From contig NZ_CP059571.1 of the NCBI RefSeq assembly GCF_014055025.1, forward strand, positions 1,302,001 to 1,366,000: 64,000 nucleotides of DNA, given 5' to 3'. Position numbers and translations under genes: made by a program. This stretch comes from Neisseria bacilliformis (GTDB lineage Bacteria > Pseudomonadota > Gammaproteobacteria > Burkholderiales > Neisseriaceae). The notes under the pieces are model-generated. The model made no database searches and had not been told where the DNA came from. It worked only from the letters and a program-made list of their open reading frames with translations. Below are positions 26,751-36,831 of the stretch, piece by piece. Position 1 is the first letter of the stretch, and each line of letters starts with the position of its first letter.

Positions 26751-27917
26751 ATGTCTATATTCCTTAATTTTGATATTGCACCTGAAACTTTCAGGCAAGA
26801 ATATCTATACCAAAAACCAAAGTTGTTCAAGAATGCAGTAATAAACCTTGAAGCCGTATCATGGGATGAGATCAACGGGCTTTACCAACGTGCCAATCCT
26901 GCTGCTCCATTGTTTCATTTGCGCAAAAAAGGCGTGATTGTTCCCAAAGAAGAATATGTCGAAATATTTGATGACTTGGGAAATATCCGCCACCGTTTTA
27001 TCAAACCCGTTATCTATGAACACATGCGTAACGGTGCGTCACTTATTTATAATCATATTAACAACGAACCGTTTTCAGACGGCATCGCCCGGCAAATCGG
27101 CGCATTAGCGCAGGCGCATACCGTAACCAGTGCCTATCTTTGCTTTGGTAGCGACGAATCCTACAAAAACCATTGGGATACGCGCGACGTATATGCCGTT
27201 CAGCTTGTCGGTAAAAAACGCTGGTATCTTTCCGCCCCTAATTTTCCACAGCCGCTGTATATGCAGCAAACCAAAGATTTGAATGTTACAGAACCCGATA
27301 CTGTTGATTACGACATTGTGCTTGAAGCGGGCGATGTGCTCTACATTCCGCGCGGCTGGTGGCACAATCCGATACCGATGGGTTGCGAATCTTTCCATCT
27401 TGCCGTTGGTACATTTCCGCCCAACGGCTATGACTACCTTGAATGGCTGATGTGGAAAGGACAAGGCAAAATTCCCGAAATTGAAAGCCTGCGCCATAGC
27501 TTTACAGACTGGCAAACCGATAAAGAACGTCTTGTTGATGTCGCTGAAAAAATTGCCTGTATCATCTGTTCGCCTGAACGCTACGCTGCCTTTTTGGAAG
27601 AATTTTTAGGCGAGAAGCGCACCGACAGCATATTTAATTTGGAAAAATTTGCCAATCCTCAAGCCTCCATCCTTGCAGACGACCTTAAGGTCCGCCTGAA
27701 TACCGTTAACGCATCGACTGCGAAACAGGGGCTTCTGATTGCCAACGGTACGAAAATTAACGCGCAAGGAGCAGGATGTGAAGTTTTGGCTTTTATTTCC
27801 ACGCATCAACCGGTTGCCATTAGTAAGGTACTGGCGCAGTTCGATGCCGCCAAGCATGAGGAAATCAGAGAGCTTTTGACGCGATTGGCCGATTTGGATG
27901 CGGTGGAGGTTTTCTAA
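26751..27917 (+). CDS. Cupin-like (JmjC) Fe(II) oxygenase
   Basis: A 388-residue protein starting MSIFLNFDIAPETFRQEYLY. Residues ~135-230 hold a JmjC/cupin core: NHWDTRDVYAVQLVGKKRW supplies the His-x-Asp and GDVLYIPRGWWHNP the distal His of a 2-oxoglutarate/Fe(II) site. These proteins hydroxylate peptides or ribosomal proteins. Earlier ATGs at 26730 and 26700 are in frame; the start is uncertain. SD-led small genes follow at once (27919, 28174), so modification of the small peptide encoded downstream is a reasonable guess but unproven. AT-rich relative to aroC. The 26552-26700 stretch is very AT-rich and contains TTGACA at 26684. Confidence 0.7.
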   Translation: MSIFLNFDIAPETFRQEYLYQKPKLFKNAVINLEAVSWDEINGLYQRANPAAPLFHLRKKGVIVPKEEYVEIFDDLGNIRHRFIKPVIYEHMRNGASLIYNHINNEPFSDGIARQIGALAQAHTVTSAYLCFGSDESYKNHWDTRDVYAVQLVGKKRWYLSAPNFPQPLYMQQTKDLNVTEPDTVDYDIVLEAGDVLYIPRGWWHNPIPMGCESFHLAVGTFPPNGYDYLEWLMWKGQGKIPEIESLRHSFTDWQTDKERLVDVAEKIACIICSPERYAAFLEEFLGEKRTDSIFNLEKFANPQASILADDLKVRLNTVNASTAKQGLLIANGTKINAQGAGCEVLAFISTHQPVAISKVLAQFDAAKHEEIRELLTRLADLDAVEVF

Positions 27918-27918
27918 A

Positions 27919-28131
27919 ATGGAATATTGGACTTTTTTTATTGTGAAATTTATTTATTTTATGTTTGTTTTTTTAATAGGGTTCTTGTTGTTATTTGGTA
28001 TGTATTTTGGAAAAGATGTTGTATTATCGAAAACAGGTGTATTAAATATCTTATTTGGATCATTTTTAGGTGCATCTCTTGGTTCAATATTTGAAACATT
28101 ATCTAGATATATACAAGAAGATGTAAAATAG
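27919..28131 (+). CDS. Small membrane protein, possible immunity protein
   Basis: A 70-residue, very hydrophobic protein: helix one is FFIVKFIYFMFVFLIGFLLL, helix two around GVLNILFGSFLGASLGSIF, with a charged C-terminus RYIQEDVK. GGAGG ten bases before ATG 27919 is a strong ribosome-binding site, and it overlaps the end of the oxygenase gene. Two-helix proteins of this size next to microcin precursors are often self-immunity proteins. That role is inferred only from position and topology. Confidence 0.6.
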   Translation: MEYWTFFIVKFIYFMFVFLIGFLLLFGMYFGKDVVLSKTGVLNILFGSFLGASLGSIFETLSRYIQEDVK

Positions 28132-28173
28132 AAGCTAAATTAAAATTTATTAATATAATATTAAGGATTATTA

Positions 28174-28509
28174 ATGAAAGAATTGAGTATTAAAGATCTA
28201 TGTTTGGTTGTTGCTGGGGCATCAGTTTCCCCAAGCAGAGGAAATGCAAGCTCCCCTAGTAAGCGGGAATTAGCAAAAGAATGTAGGGATGACATAGTTA
28301 TGGGTATAGGTGCAGGAGCATCTGTGGGGGCTTTGACAAAAAATGTCTATGCGGCAGGAGTTCTTTCATTAGTTGGAGGAGCTGTAGCAACAAAGATAAG
28401 TTCGGAATGCCAAGCTTTTATTAAAATGAATGAATCAAATGCAATGAAATCTTCTTCCGGAAGAGACAAAACCGGCAATGGCTATTCGGACGGCTGTGAT
28501 TATTGCTGA
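28174..28509 (+). CDS. Candidate microcin/bacteriocin precursor
   Basis: A 111-residue peptide preceded by AAGGA. The N-terminus MKELSIKDLCLVVAGASVSP resembles a double-glycine-type leader (ELS...L...VxGA) although the Gly-Gly is Gly-Ala or absent. The middle is Gly/Ala-rich and hydrophobic (VMGIGAGASVGALTKNVYAA, GVLSLVGGAVATKISS), typical of pore-forming class II microcins. The tail is Ser/Gly-rich and ends NGYSDGCDYC, with two Cys. An HlyD/CvaA-type exporter gene follows. No homologue is recalled with confidence. Confidence 0.6.
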   Translation: MKELSIKDLCLVVAGASVSPSRGNASSPSKRELAKECRDDIVMGIGAGASVGALTKNVYAAGVLSLVGGAVATKISSECQAFIKMNESNAMKSSSGRDKTGNGYSDGCDYC

Positions 28510-28594
28510 TTCCTTTTTAAACGGCTTATTTTCAAGGCCGTCTGAAACATTATCATCAACCCCCGATTTGTAAAAAGAAACCGTTTGAACAATC

Positions 28595-29869
28595 ATGGAT
28601 GATCCGACCCCCTTTTTCCGTCCTGAAGTATTTGATGCCCGGCAAAACCGCTGGACGGGCAGGATTGTCCTGTCGCGCCCGTATTCGGGCGTGGTGCTGA
28701 CTTGGTGTGCGGCAGCGGCGGCTTCGGCGGTGCTGCTGTTCCTGATATTCGGTAGTTACACGGAAAAAACCACGGTTGAGGGGCAGCTGCTGCCTGTGTC
28801 GGGTGTAGTACGCGTGTATGCGCCGGATACGGGTGTGATTACGGAAAAATATGTCGGAGACGAGATAAAAGTAAATGCCGGCGACAAGCTGTTTGCACTT
28901 TCAACTTCTCGTTTTGACGGCAGTGGCAGCATCCAGCAGCGGTTGGCGAAAGAAGCTGTTTTGAAGAAAACACTGGCGCAGCAGGAATTGGTGCGGCTGA
29001 AGTTAATTCATGACAATGAAACGCGCAGCCTTCGTAATACGATAAATCGTCTCAACAGTCAGCTCCTGTATATTAAAGGGCAGGTTGAAAGTCAAAAACG
29101 GAGGGTAAAACTTACTGGAGAGTTGTTGCATAAATACCGTTTTCTCGCCACCAGTGATGCCGCTTCAAAACAAGAAGAGATGAATGCGGAAGCCGATATG
29201 CTTGAGCAGAAAGCCAAGCTTGATGCTTACCGGCGTGAGGAAGTGGGGCTGATGCAGGAAATCAAAGCGCAGGAACTGTCTGCTGCCAGCCTTCCTCAAC
29301 GCCATCAAACCGAACAAAGCCAACTTGAACGGGCAATTGCCGATATTTCTCAGGAAATATTGGATTTTGAAATGCGTTCGGAACAAATCATCCGTGCCCC
29401 ACGTTCGGGCTACGCGGCCACACCGAATGTGGAGGTTGGACAACAGGTCGATCCGTCAAAACTTTTGATGAGCATTGTGCCTGAACACAGTGAACTTTAT
29501 GCCAATCTATATGTGCCGAGCAAAGCGGCAGGCTTCATTAAGCCGGGTAAAAAGGTAGTACTGCGTTATTAGGCTTATCCGTATCAGAAATTTGGTCATG
29601 CCGAAGGTGTGATCGTATCAATTGCCAAAACCTCACTTGGAAAGCAGGAATTTGCAGGATTAGGACAGGTTTTCACTAATTTAACATTACCGAATGAACC
29701 GGTATATTTGGTAAAGGCTAAGCTGGACAGGCAGACAATAACGGCTTACGGTGAAGAAAAATCTTTGCAAATCGGCATGACGTTGGAAGCGGATATTTTG
29801 CATGAAAACAAGAAATTATATGAATGGATACTTGATCCTTTGTACAGTGTTACAGGGAGGATGAATTGA
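28595..29869 (+). pseudogene. HlyD/CvaA-type secretion adaptor interrupted by one amber codon
   Basis: The first open part (325 residues) begins MDDPTPFFRPEVFDARQNRW, has one membrane helix (~31-53), a lipoyl-like half (VYAPDTGVITEKYVGDEIKV), a long coiled coil and the second lipoyl half (IIRAPRSGYAATPNVEVGQQ). It ends KKVVLRY then TAG (29570-29572). The same frame goes on AYPYQKFGHAEGVIVSIAKT to MTLEADILHENKKLYEWIL and stops at 29869. RYQAYPYQKFGH is the normal family reading, so CAG has become TAG. The ABC exporter expected next is missing; an IS begins four bases after this gene. Confidence 0.85.
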
Positions 29870-29873
29870 ATAA

Positions 29874-30585
29874 GGGGCTGTACTAGATAAGCCCTAAATT
29901 CCACACCACCGACGCAGCACTTTGAGCTGCTCGGAAGGTGTGCCAAAGTTAAAACGGAACTCGCATTCTTTCAAGAACAGCGGGAAAGATTTTCGGTCGA
30001 TTCCGTTGTATTTGCGCAGTACGCGCTTTGCCTGATTCCAGAAATTTTCAATGCCGTTGATGTGGTTCTGCCTGTCGGCAAACAGCTTGCTGTGGTTGAT
30101 GCGTTGGTGGGTAAAGCCACTCACATCCAATACGTCATAGCTGCCCAGGCAATCCGTATAGACAATGCTGTCCGGCATGATTTTCTTTGTGATAACAGTC
30201 AGTAAGGTTTCTCTTTTGGCGTTTTCAACCACTACGGTATAGACCTTGCCGCCGCGTTTGAGAATACCGAAAACCGCCGCCTTGCCTGCCGCACCGCGCC
30301 CGCGTTTGCCTTTGCGGTGTCCGCCGAAATAACTCTCGTCCAACTCGACCGAGCCGTTAAAAACCATATCGGCTTCCAACGAGAGATGATGGCTGATGAC
30401 TACGCGAACCTTGCGGTAAAACAGCACTGCCGAATTGGGGTGGATGCCCAATAAATTGGCAGCTGAACGGGCGGTAACTTCGAGTACAAAAAATTGGAGC
30501 AGTTTCTTTTGAATACTCTTTTTAGCTTACAACGGGTTATCTTCGTTTTTGCAGTCTAACATGACTGCTTATCTAGTACAGCCCC
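29874..30585 (-). mobile_element. IS1016-like element (IS1595 family), copy 1, damaged
   Basis: 712 bp bounded by GGGGCTGTACTAGATAAGC and its inverse GCTTATCTAGTACAGCCCC. It is nearly identical to the copy at 36832-37544. It sits directly after the export adaptor gene, where an ABC transporter gene would be expected. Confidence 0.85.
29894..30546 (-). pseudogene. IS1016-like transposase, 5' end broken
   Basis: Most of the IS1595-family DDE transposase is intact (185 residues from MGIHPNSAVLFYRK to LKVLRRWCGI; SVELDESYFGGHRKGKRGRG and the IENFWNQAKRVLRKYNGI region present). Compared with the full copy at 36871, the start codon is ACG instead of ATG and one A is missing in the run after the eighth codon, so the N-terminal ~30 residues are out of frame. 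Probably inactive. Confidence 0.75.
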
Positions 30586-30665
30586 TTTAACTTTGGCACA
30601 CCTTCCGAGCAGCTCAAAGTGCTGCGTCGGTGGTGTGGAATTTAGGGCTTATCTAGTACAGCCCC
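30586..30665 (+). mobile_element. IS1016-like 3' end fragment in opposite orientation
   Basis: About 78 bases identical to the end of the IS (encoding the last residues FGTPSEQLKVLRRWCGI and the right terminal repeat) lie directly against copy 1 but inverted. This implies an older copy in plus orientation that was cut by the insertion or by recombination. Confidence 0.8.
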
Positions 30666-31766
30666 TTTAATTTTGGTGCATAACCTGTTGTGCCGATATC
30701 GCCATAAAGAAAATGCTGTTTGTTACGGATTTGATTATAAGTAGTTTGAAGAGAAAGATTAGAATTAAAAAAGTGCTTGTATTCAATAAAAAAAATTGTC
30801 ATTTATTTGCTTGTCAAACGCCCAGTCTGCGCCGTTATTGAAATTCGGCGGGGTGTCGCGGGCATCTATCCATTCCAGTTTCTCTTCATATGTATTGGGG
30901 TCTAGCCCCAAATTGACGCGGGAGTAGCGGGAAACCCCTCTGCGTGGTGCGCCGCGTACAACACGGTGCTGGTGGCGGTGGCCGAAGGTGAGAAAGTTTT
31001 TATTGTCGGGCGACCATTCGACTACGCTGTAGAGCGCGTGCGAACGCTGCCTTACTCTGTCTAGAAAGCTGTTGCTGTGCCCGAGCGTGGCGACAAAGCG
31101 GCCTTTGAGGGTTTTCGATTCGTTTAACGCGCCGCCGTAGTCGAATTCGATGCGCTTGTCGTTCCACGAGCCGTATTTCAGATTTAACGCCCCCGCTTTG
31201 GTGGCAGTGGGACGTTTGCGCATAAAATTGATGCTGGACGAAGGATCGCCCGCGCCCGTTGTCAGCCCCGTCGAGCCGCGCACCACTTCCACGCGGTCGT
31301 ATAAAAAGCTGTCTTGCGCGGTGCGCCCGCCAAGCATAGAACAGCTGACCATCACGCCGTCGAGCTGGTAGTTATCCACAGGAAAGCCGCGCGAATAGTA
31401 TTCCGCATCGCTCACGCCGGGTATGGAATCGTTAATTACCGTAATGCCCGGGGTTTCTTCGAGAATATCGTTGAGGTTTTGCAGGTTCTGATCCTGCATC
31501 TGCTGCTGGGTGAACACGCTGATGCTCTGCGGCGTTTCTTTGAGTTTCAAATCGAGCTTGGCAGCGGAGGTGCTGCCTTTGACGGTGTAATTGTCGCCGC
31601 TCTGGCGCGGGGTGTTGCGGCTGCCGCGCACCACCACGGCGGCAACTTTTCCTTCCGCCTCAACGGCTTCGGCGGCGGTGTTCTGCTCGGGCGGCTTGGC
31701 CTCTTCGGCCTGCGCATAAGCGGCAAACAGCGCGGCAATCACGACGGGCAGGGTTTTCGGGGACAT
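30666..31766 (-). pseudogene. TonB-dependent siderophore receptor, truncated and frameshifted
   Basis: Starts with signal peptide MSPKTLPVVIAALFAAYAQA, then a plug domain of FhuE/FpvA type: KETPQSISVFTQQQMQDQNL, LEETPGITVINDS, SRGFPVDNYQLDGV and YDRVEVVRGSTGLTTGAGDP, and the first barrel strands. The frame stops after NDNFFY at 30783, at a run of eight A (30788-30795). Removing one base restores IEYKHFFNSNLSLQTTYNQI and continues to the IS fragment at 30665. Only about half the receptor remains. It may have been the uptake receptor tied to the microcin or a siderophore locus. Confidence 0.85.
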
Positions 31767-32127
31767 TCTTTGCTCCTTGTCTGTTGATGTAAAATGCGGT
31801 TTACGGGATTTTACAGAAAGAGCCGGGAGATTTTCAAGAATTGGAATCAGTTGGTGGGCGGGTAGGGGTTTTCAGACGGCCTCTGTTGTTCAAGTAGGGT
31901 GGGTCTTGACCCACCAAAACCGCCGCAACGCGCCGCTTCCTGCAACGGTGGGTCGAGACCCATCCTACCCGTCGCGCAAAACGCAGAGGCCGTCTGAAAA
32001 TCGGGTTTGGGGATTTTAACTTCGTTGAAGCCGCACTTTCAGACGGCCTCTGAACTGTGGAAACCGCGTGCGTGGCTGCGCCACACACCCTACGCCAGCC
32101 CCAACCGCCGTCATTCCCGCCTGCGCG
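31767..32127. repeat. Intergenic repeats and half dRS3 left of the IS4-like element
   Basis: Contains GTAGGGTGGGTCTTGACCCACC with a second arm near 31945-31970, two uptake-sequence copies (31870, 32036) and one inverse copy (31986), a GTGTGTGGC-type palindrome (~32059-32091), and at 32113-32127 the left part of a dRS3 repeat. No gene seen. Confidence 0.65.
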
Positions 32128-33465
32128 CACTACTGTCCGGAATAAAAATCCCCACCCCAAAACAAAAAGGTTGCAGCCCAACGTTTTTACGGGTAAACCC
32201 CAGAGCGTCAACTCAAAAACATCAGGACTGCAACCATGTACAGCATAAGCCGACTCCAACAAATCATCAAGCCCATCATGCACGGACGCTTCCGGCACCA
32301 CATCCGCAAATATCAGGCAGACAAACACAATAAAGGCTTCGGCTGCCACAACCTACTGGTTTCCATGGTTTACGCCCACCTCAGCCACAGCAACAGCCTG
32401 CGCACCCTGGAACAATCCTTTAACGCCAACAGCAGCCACCACTACCACCTCAACGTCCGCAGCATCCGCCGCTCCACCCTGTCCGAAGCCCTCGCCAAAC
32501 GCGACACCCGCCCCTTTGCCGATATGCTCGCCGAACTGATGCGCACATGCAGCCGCACCCTGCGCAAACCCACACAAGAAACCGCCGACTTACCCTACCT
32601 CATCGATTCCACCCCCATCGCCCTCAAAGGACGCGGCTTTGACCAATGGGTCAGTAACAACGGACGCATTGCTGGTTTAAAGATTCATATACTGATGAAC
32701 CATGCCAACGGCTGTCCCACCGCCCAAAGCATCACCGATGCCACCATCAACGACATCGACCAACGCCACATCGTGCAGCCTGAAAAAGGCGCGGCCTATG
32801 TTTTTGACAAAGGCTATTGCGATGACAACTGGTGGGCAGAACCGGATAACGCAGGAGCCTGTTTCGTTACCCGTCTTAAAGCCAATGCCGCCGTTCAAGT
32901 GGTAGAACGCATAACGTCATCTGAAAACCCAAACACCAATGCAACCATCTTGGCAGACGAATACATCCGCTTCAAACACAAGAAGAACAGCAACCGACTC
33001 AACCATTACCACAGCAAAACCCTACGCCGCATTACCGTCAAACGCGAAGACAAAGCCCCTTTGGTGCTAGTGAGCAATAACCTGACCGCCCCCGCCCAAG
33101 AGATTGCCGATACCTACAAACAACGCTGGCAGATTGAATTACTGTTCAAATGGCTCAAACAACATTTGCAGCTCAAACGCTTTTTCGGACGCAATGCCAA
33201 TGCGGTGAAACTGCAACTGTTGTGCGCGATGATGGCGTATCTGCTGTTGAAGCTGTACCAACAAAGTACACGAACCTACGACAGCCTGCATTTGCTGTAC
33301 GCACGGATTGCGGGTTGTTTGTTTGAACGACCGCAAACACTGTATGCCTGCTATGCGCAGCGAAGGCGGGAGAGGGAGGTGTGGATGGAGGCGCAGGAAA
33401 GGTTGATTTGATGTCAAGTGTGTAGGGTGTTGATGTTTAAGGGGGATTTATTCCGGACAGTAGTG
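32128..33465 (+). mobile_element. IS4-family insertion sequence, copy 1 (1338 bp)
   Basis: Terminal inverted repeats CACTACTGTCCGGAATAAA and TTTATTCCGGACAGTAGTG. A 10-base duplication CGCCTGCGCG flanks it (32118-32127 and 33466-33475); removing the element and one copy restores a perfect dRS3 repeat. The copy at 37685-39022 has the same length, orientation and target position. Confidence 0.93.
32236..33411 (+). CDS. IS4-family transposase (copy 1)
   Basis: A 391-residue DDE transposase with the DUF4372-type N-terminus (MYSISRLQQIIKPIMHGRF). The catalytic Asp residues are in YLIDSTPIALKG and AYVFDKGYCDD, and the Glu in the IS4 signature YKQRWQIELLFKWLKQHLQL. Full length with no stop or frameshift, and identical in translation to the copy at 37793. 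Likely active or recently active. Confidence 0.93.
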   Translation: MYSISRLQQIIKPIMHGRFRHHIRKYQADKHNKGFGCHNLLVSMVYAHLSHSNSLRTLEQSFNANSSHHYHLNVRSIRRSTLSEALAKRDTRPFADMLAELMRTCSRTLRKPTQETADLPYLIDSTPIALKGRGFDQWVSNNGRIAGLKIHILMNHANGCPTAQSITDATINDIDQRHIVQPEKGAAYVFDKGYCDDNWWAEPDNAGACFVTRLKANAAVQVVERITSSENPNTNATILADEYIRFKHKKNSNRLNHYHSKTLRRITVKREDKAPLVLVSNNLTAPAQEIADTYKQRWQIELLFKWLKQHLQLKRFFGRNANAVKLQLLCAMMAYLLLKLYQQSTRTYDSLHLLYARIAGCLFERPQTLYACYAQRRREREVWMEAQERLI

Positions 33466-33475
33466 CGCCTGCGCG

Positions 33476-33874
33476 GGAATGATGGCGGGTCATACGTAGG
33501 GTGCGTCGCCCGAGGCGGCGCACGCGTTCTCTGCCGCACAAAGGCCGTCTGAAAATACAAATTGCGGATTTTCAGTGGAGTAGGTCGGGCATTCATGCCC
33601 GACAAACACCGGTAAATTTGAAGGATGTCGGGCATAAATGCCCGATCTACTGAACGTATCGCGCCGTGCCGAACCTGTTGCAGGGCAGCGGGTAGGTTGG
33701 GTTGCGAACCCAACATCGGCAGATTACGCGGATGCTGGGTCTCGCCCCGACCTACCTTATTGCCGCGAAGCCCAAACCGCGTGCGTGGCTTGCGCCACAC
33801 ACCCTACCTAAACGGCAGAGGCCGTCTGAAAAAGCAAAACCCGCTTTTCAGACGGCCTCATACCCAAGCAGCCA
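33476..33874. repeat. REP-like palindromes between IS4 copy 1 and rnfB
   Basis: Holds a GCGTCGCCC...GGGCGGCGCAC-type palindrome (~33493-33523), GTAGGTCGGGCATTCATGCC with a partner at ~33624-33655, a GGTAGGTTGGGTTGCGAACC palindrome (~33690-33720), another GTGTGTGGC-type palindrome (~33777-33808), and an uptake-sequence hairpin at 33822-33860 just after rnfB. No gene. Confidence 0.65.
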
Positions 33875-34720
33875 CTAAACCCCCTCCTGCTCCGCCTGAT
33901 GCCGCCGCAGCCATTCGATTGCGGCGGCTTTTTCCTGCGGGCTGCCGTATTGCGCGTCGCGGCGGTAACGGCGCAGGGCGGCTTTTTGGCGGTCGGCTTC
34001 GATTTGCTGCGTTTGGAAACGGGTGCGGTTGGCGGGTGTGCTGCGCTGCGCCTGTTGCGCGTCGGCACGCGCCATGGCCTGCGCAATCAGGCTTGCGGGG
34101 TCGAAGGCAGGTTTGGCGGACGGCGCGGCGGCGGGATTTTGGGCGGCGGCGCGGGCGGCGGCTTCTTTGGCGGCGCGCTCGGCCTGTTTTTCCTCCGCCT
34201 CGCGGCTTTTGCGCGTTTCGCGGTTCTGCCAGCGGGCGCGGGCGTGGGCGGCGGCGGCGAAACGGGGCGCGAGGCCGGGTGCGGCGAGGCTGCACGCCTG
34301 CGGCAGGACGCTGTTTTCAGACGGCCTCATATGGATGCAGTCCACCGGACAGGGGGCGACGCACAGGCCGCAGCCGGTGCATTCTGCGGCGATGACGGTG
34401 TGCATGAGTTTGGACGCGCCCATGATGGCGTCCACGGGGCAGGCGCGGATGCAGGCGGTGCAGCCGATGCAGGCGGCTTCATCTATCCACGCCAGCGCGG
34501 GGGTTTGGATTTTGACGGGGGCGAGCGGCGGTTTGCCGAGCAATCCGGCGATGTCGCGCATCACGGCCTCGCCGCCGGGGGTGCACAGGTTCACCGCCGC
34601 TTCGCCGGCCGCGAGGGCTTGGGCATAGGGCAGGCAGCCGTCGTAGCCGCATTCGCGGCATTGGGTCTGCGGCAGCAGGCGGTCGATTTGGGCGGCACAA
34701 GCGGCGGTCATGGCAGGCAT
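33875..34720 (-). CDS. rnfB: RnfB/RsxB-like ferredoxin, soluble form
   Basis: A 281-residue iron-sulfur protein. [19 protein letters not shown] binds one 4Fe-4S cluster, and two ferredoxin-type clusters follow: [16 protein letters not shown] and [16 protein letters not shown]. The last ~130 residues are charged and Ala-rich ([20 protein letters not shown]). Canonical RnfB starts with a membrane helix and belongs to the RnfABCDGE complex; here the N-terminal helix and all partner genes are absent. It is therefore probably a stand-alone soluble electron carrier. ATG 34711 is an equally possible start. An internal uptake sequence encodes MRPSEN. Confidence 0.85.
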   Translation of the reverse strand: MPAMTAACAAQIDRLLPQTQCRECGYDGCLPYAQALAAGEAAVNLCTPGGEAVMRDIAGLLGKPPLAPVKIQTPALAWIDEAACIGCTACIRACPVDAIMGASKLMHTVIAAECTGCGLCVAPCPVDCIHMRPSENSVLPQACSLAAPGLAPRFAAAAHARARWQNRETRKSREAEEKQAERAAKEAAARAAAQNPAAAPSAKPAFDPASLIAQAMARADAQQAQRSTPANRTRFQTQQIEADRQKAALRRYRRDAQYGSPQEKAAAIEWLRRHQAEQEGV

Positions 34721-34888
34721 CCGTAAACGTAAACGGCGGTATTTTAACAGATTGTCCGTAGCAGCAGCCCGACGCCGTTTTTCAGACGGCCTGCAAACCC
34801 GTTTACCCGCCGCAGCGGCAATAAATTAGACAAAAAGTCTTAAAACGAGTTTTCAGACATGGGATGCACACAATTTTTACTTTTTATG

Positions 34889-34916
34889 TTGTCAAAATGT
34901 CCAATTTCAGTATAAT
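34889..34916 (+). promoter_or_regulatory. Sigma-70-type promoter of the HTH-leuA gene
   Basis: TTGTCA (34889-34894), a 16-base spacer and TATAAT (34911-34916). A transcript starting near 34923 would include ATG 34942 but not the longer open frame from 34864. Confidence 0.75.
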
Positions 34917-34941
34917 CGCGGCTTCTTTAAAGAACTGCCCG

Positions 34942-35199
34942 ATGACGATTGGACAAAACATGCAACTGAACATCGACCGCTTAATCGCCTATTTCGGCGG
35001 CGTGAACGCGCTGGCCGAGGCTTTGAAGCAGCAAGACCCCGAAAACGCCGCCAGCACGGCCGCCATCTACAAATGGCGCGTGCGCGGCTCGCTGCCGCTC
35101 GCCCAGCTCAACAGGCTGATCGCTCTGGCCGAAGCGCAGGGGCGGCCGTTGGACTTGAATGCCTTTATGCAGCAGCAAACCACCTTGGAGAAAAACACC
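34942..35199 (+). other. Helix-turn-helix domain encoded in frame ahead of leuA
   Basis: From ATG 34942 or 34960 the frame encodes about 80 residues: [40 protein letters not shown] then [20 protein letters not shown]. This is a Cro-like helix-turn-helix in which [10 protein letters not shown] and [13 protein letters not shown] form the two helices. No stop codon separates it from leuA: the frame reads through [10 protein letters not shown] into MTTSQNNRV. leuA also has its own GGAG nine bases before its ATG. The product could be a fused regulator-enzyme, a separate LeuA, or both. Confidence 0.7.
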
Positions 35200-36753
<1,554 letters not shown>

Positions 36754-36770
36754 ACCGCCGACGATACACA

Positions 36771-36813
36771 AAGGCCGTTTGAAAAACGCATCGCGCGGTT
36801 TTTCAGACGGCCT
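36771..36813 (+). terminator. Hairpin after leuA with one variant uptake arm
   Basis: AAAGGCCGTTTGAAAAACGC pairs with GCGGTTTTTCAGACGGCCT; the first arm has C-to-T within the uptake sequence. Confidence 0.7.
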
Positions 36814-36831
36814 ACGATATATAAAAATAAA

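Noticed and set aside
34864-34941. Longer start of the HTH-leuA frame (ATG 34864)
   Set aside because: The -35/-10 promoter lies inside this stretch, so a transcript from it could not include the codon.
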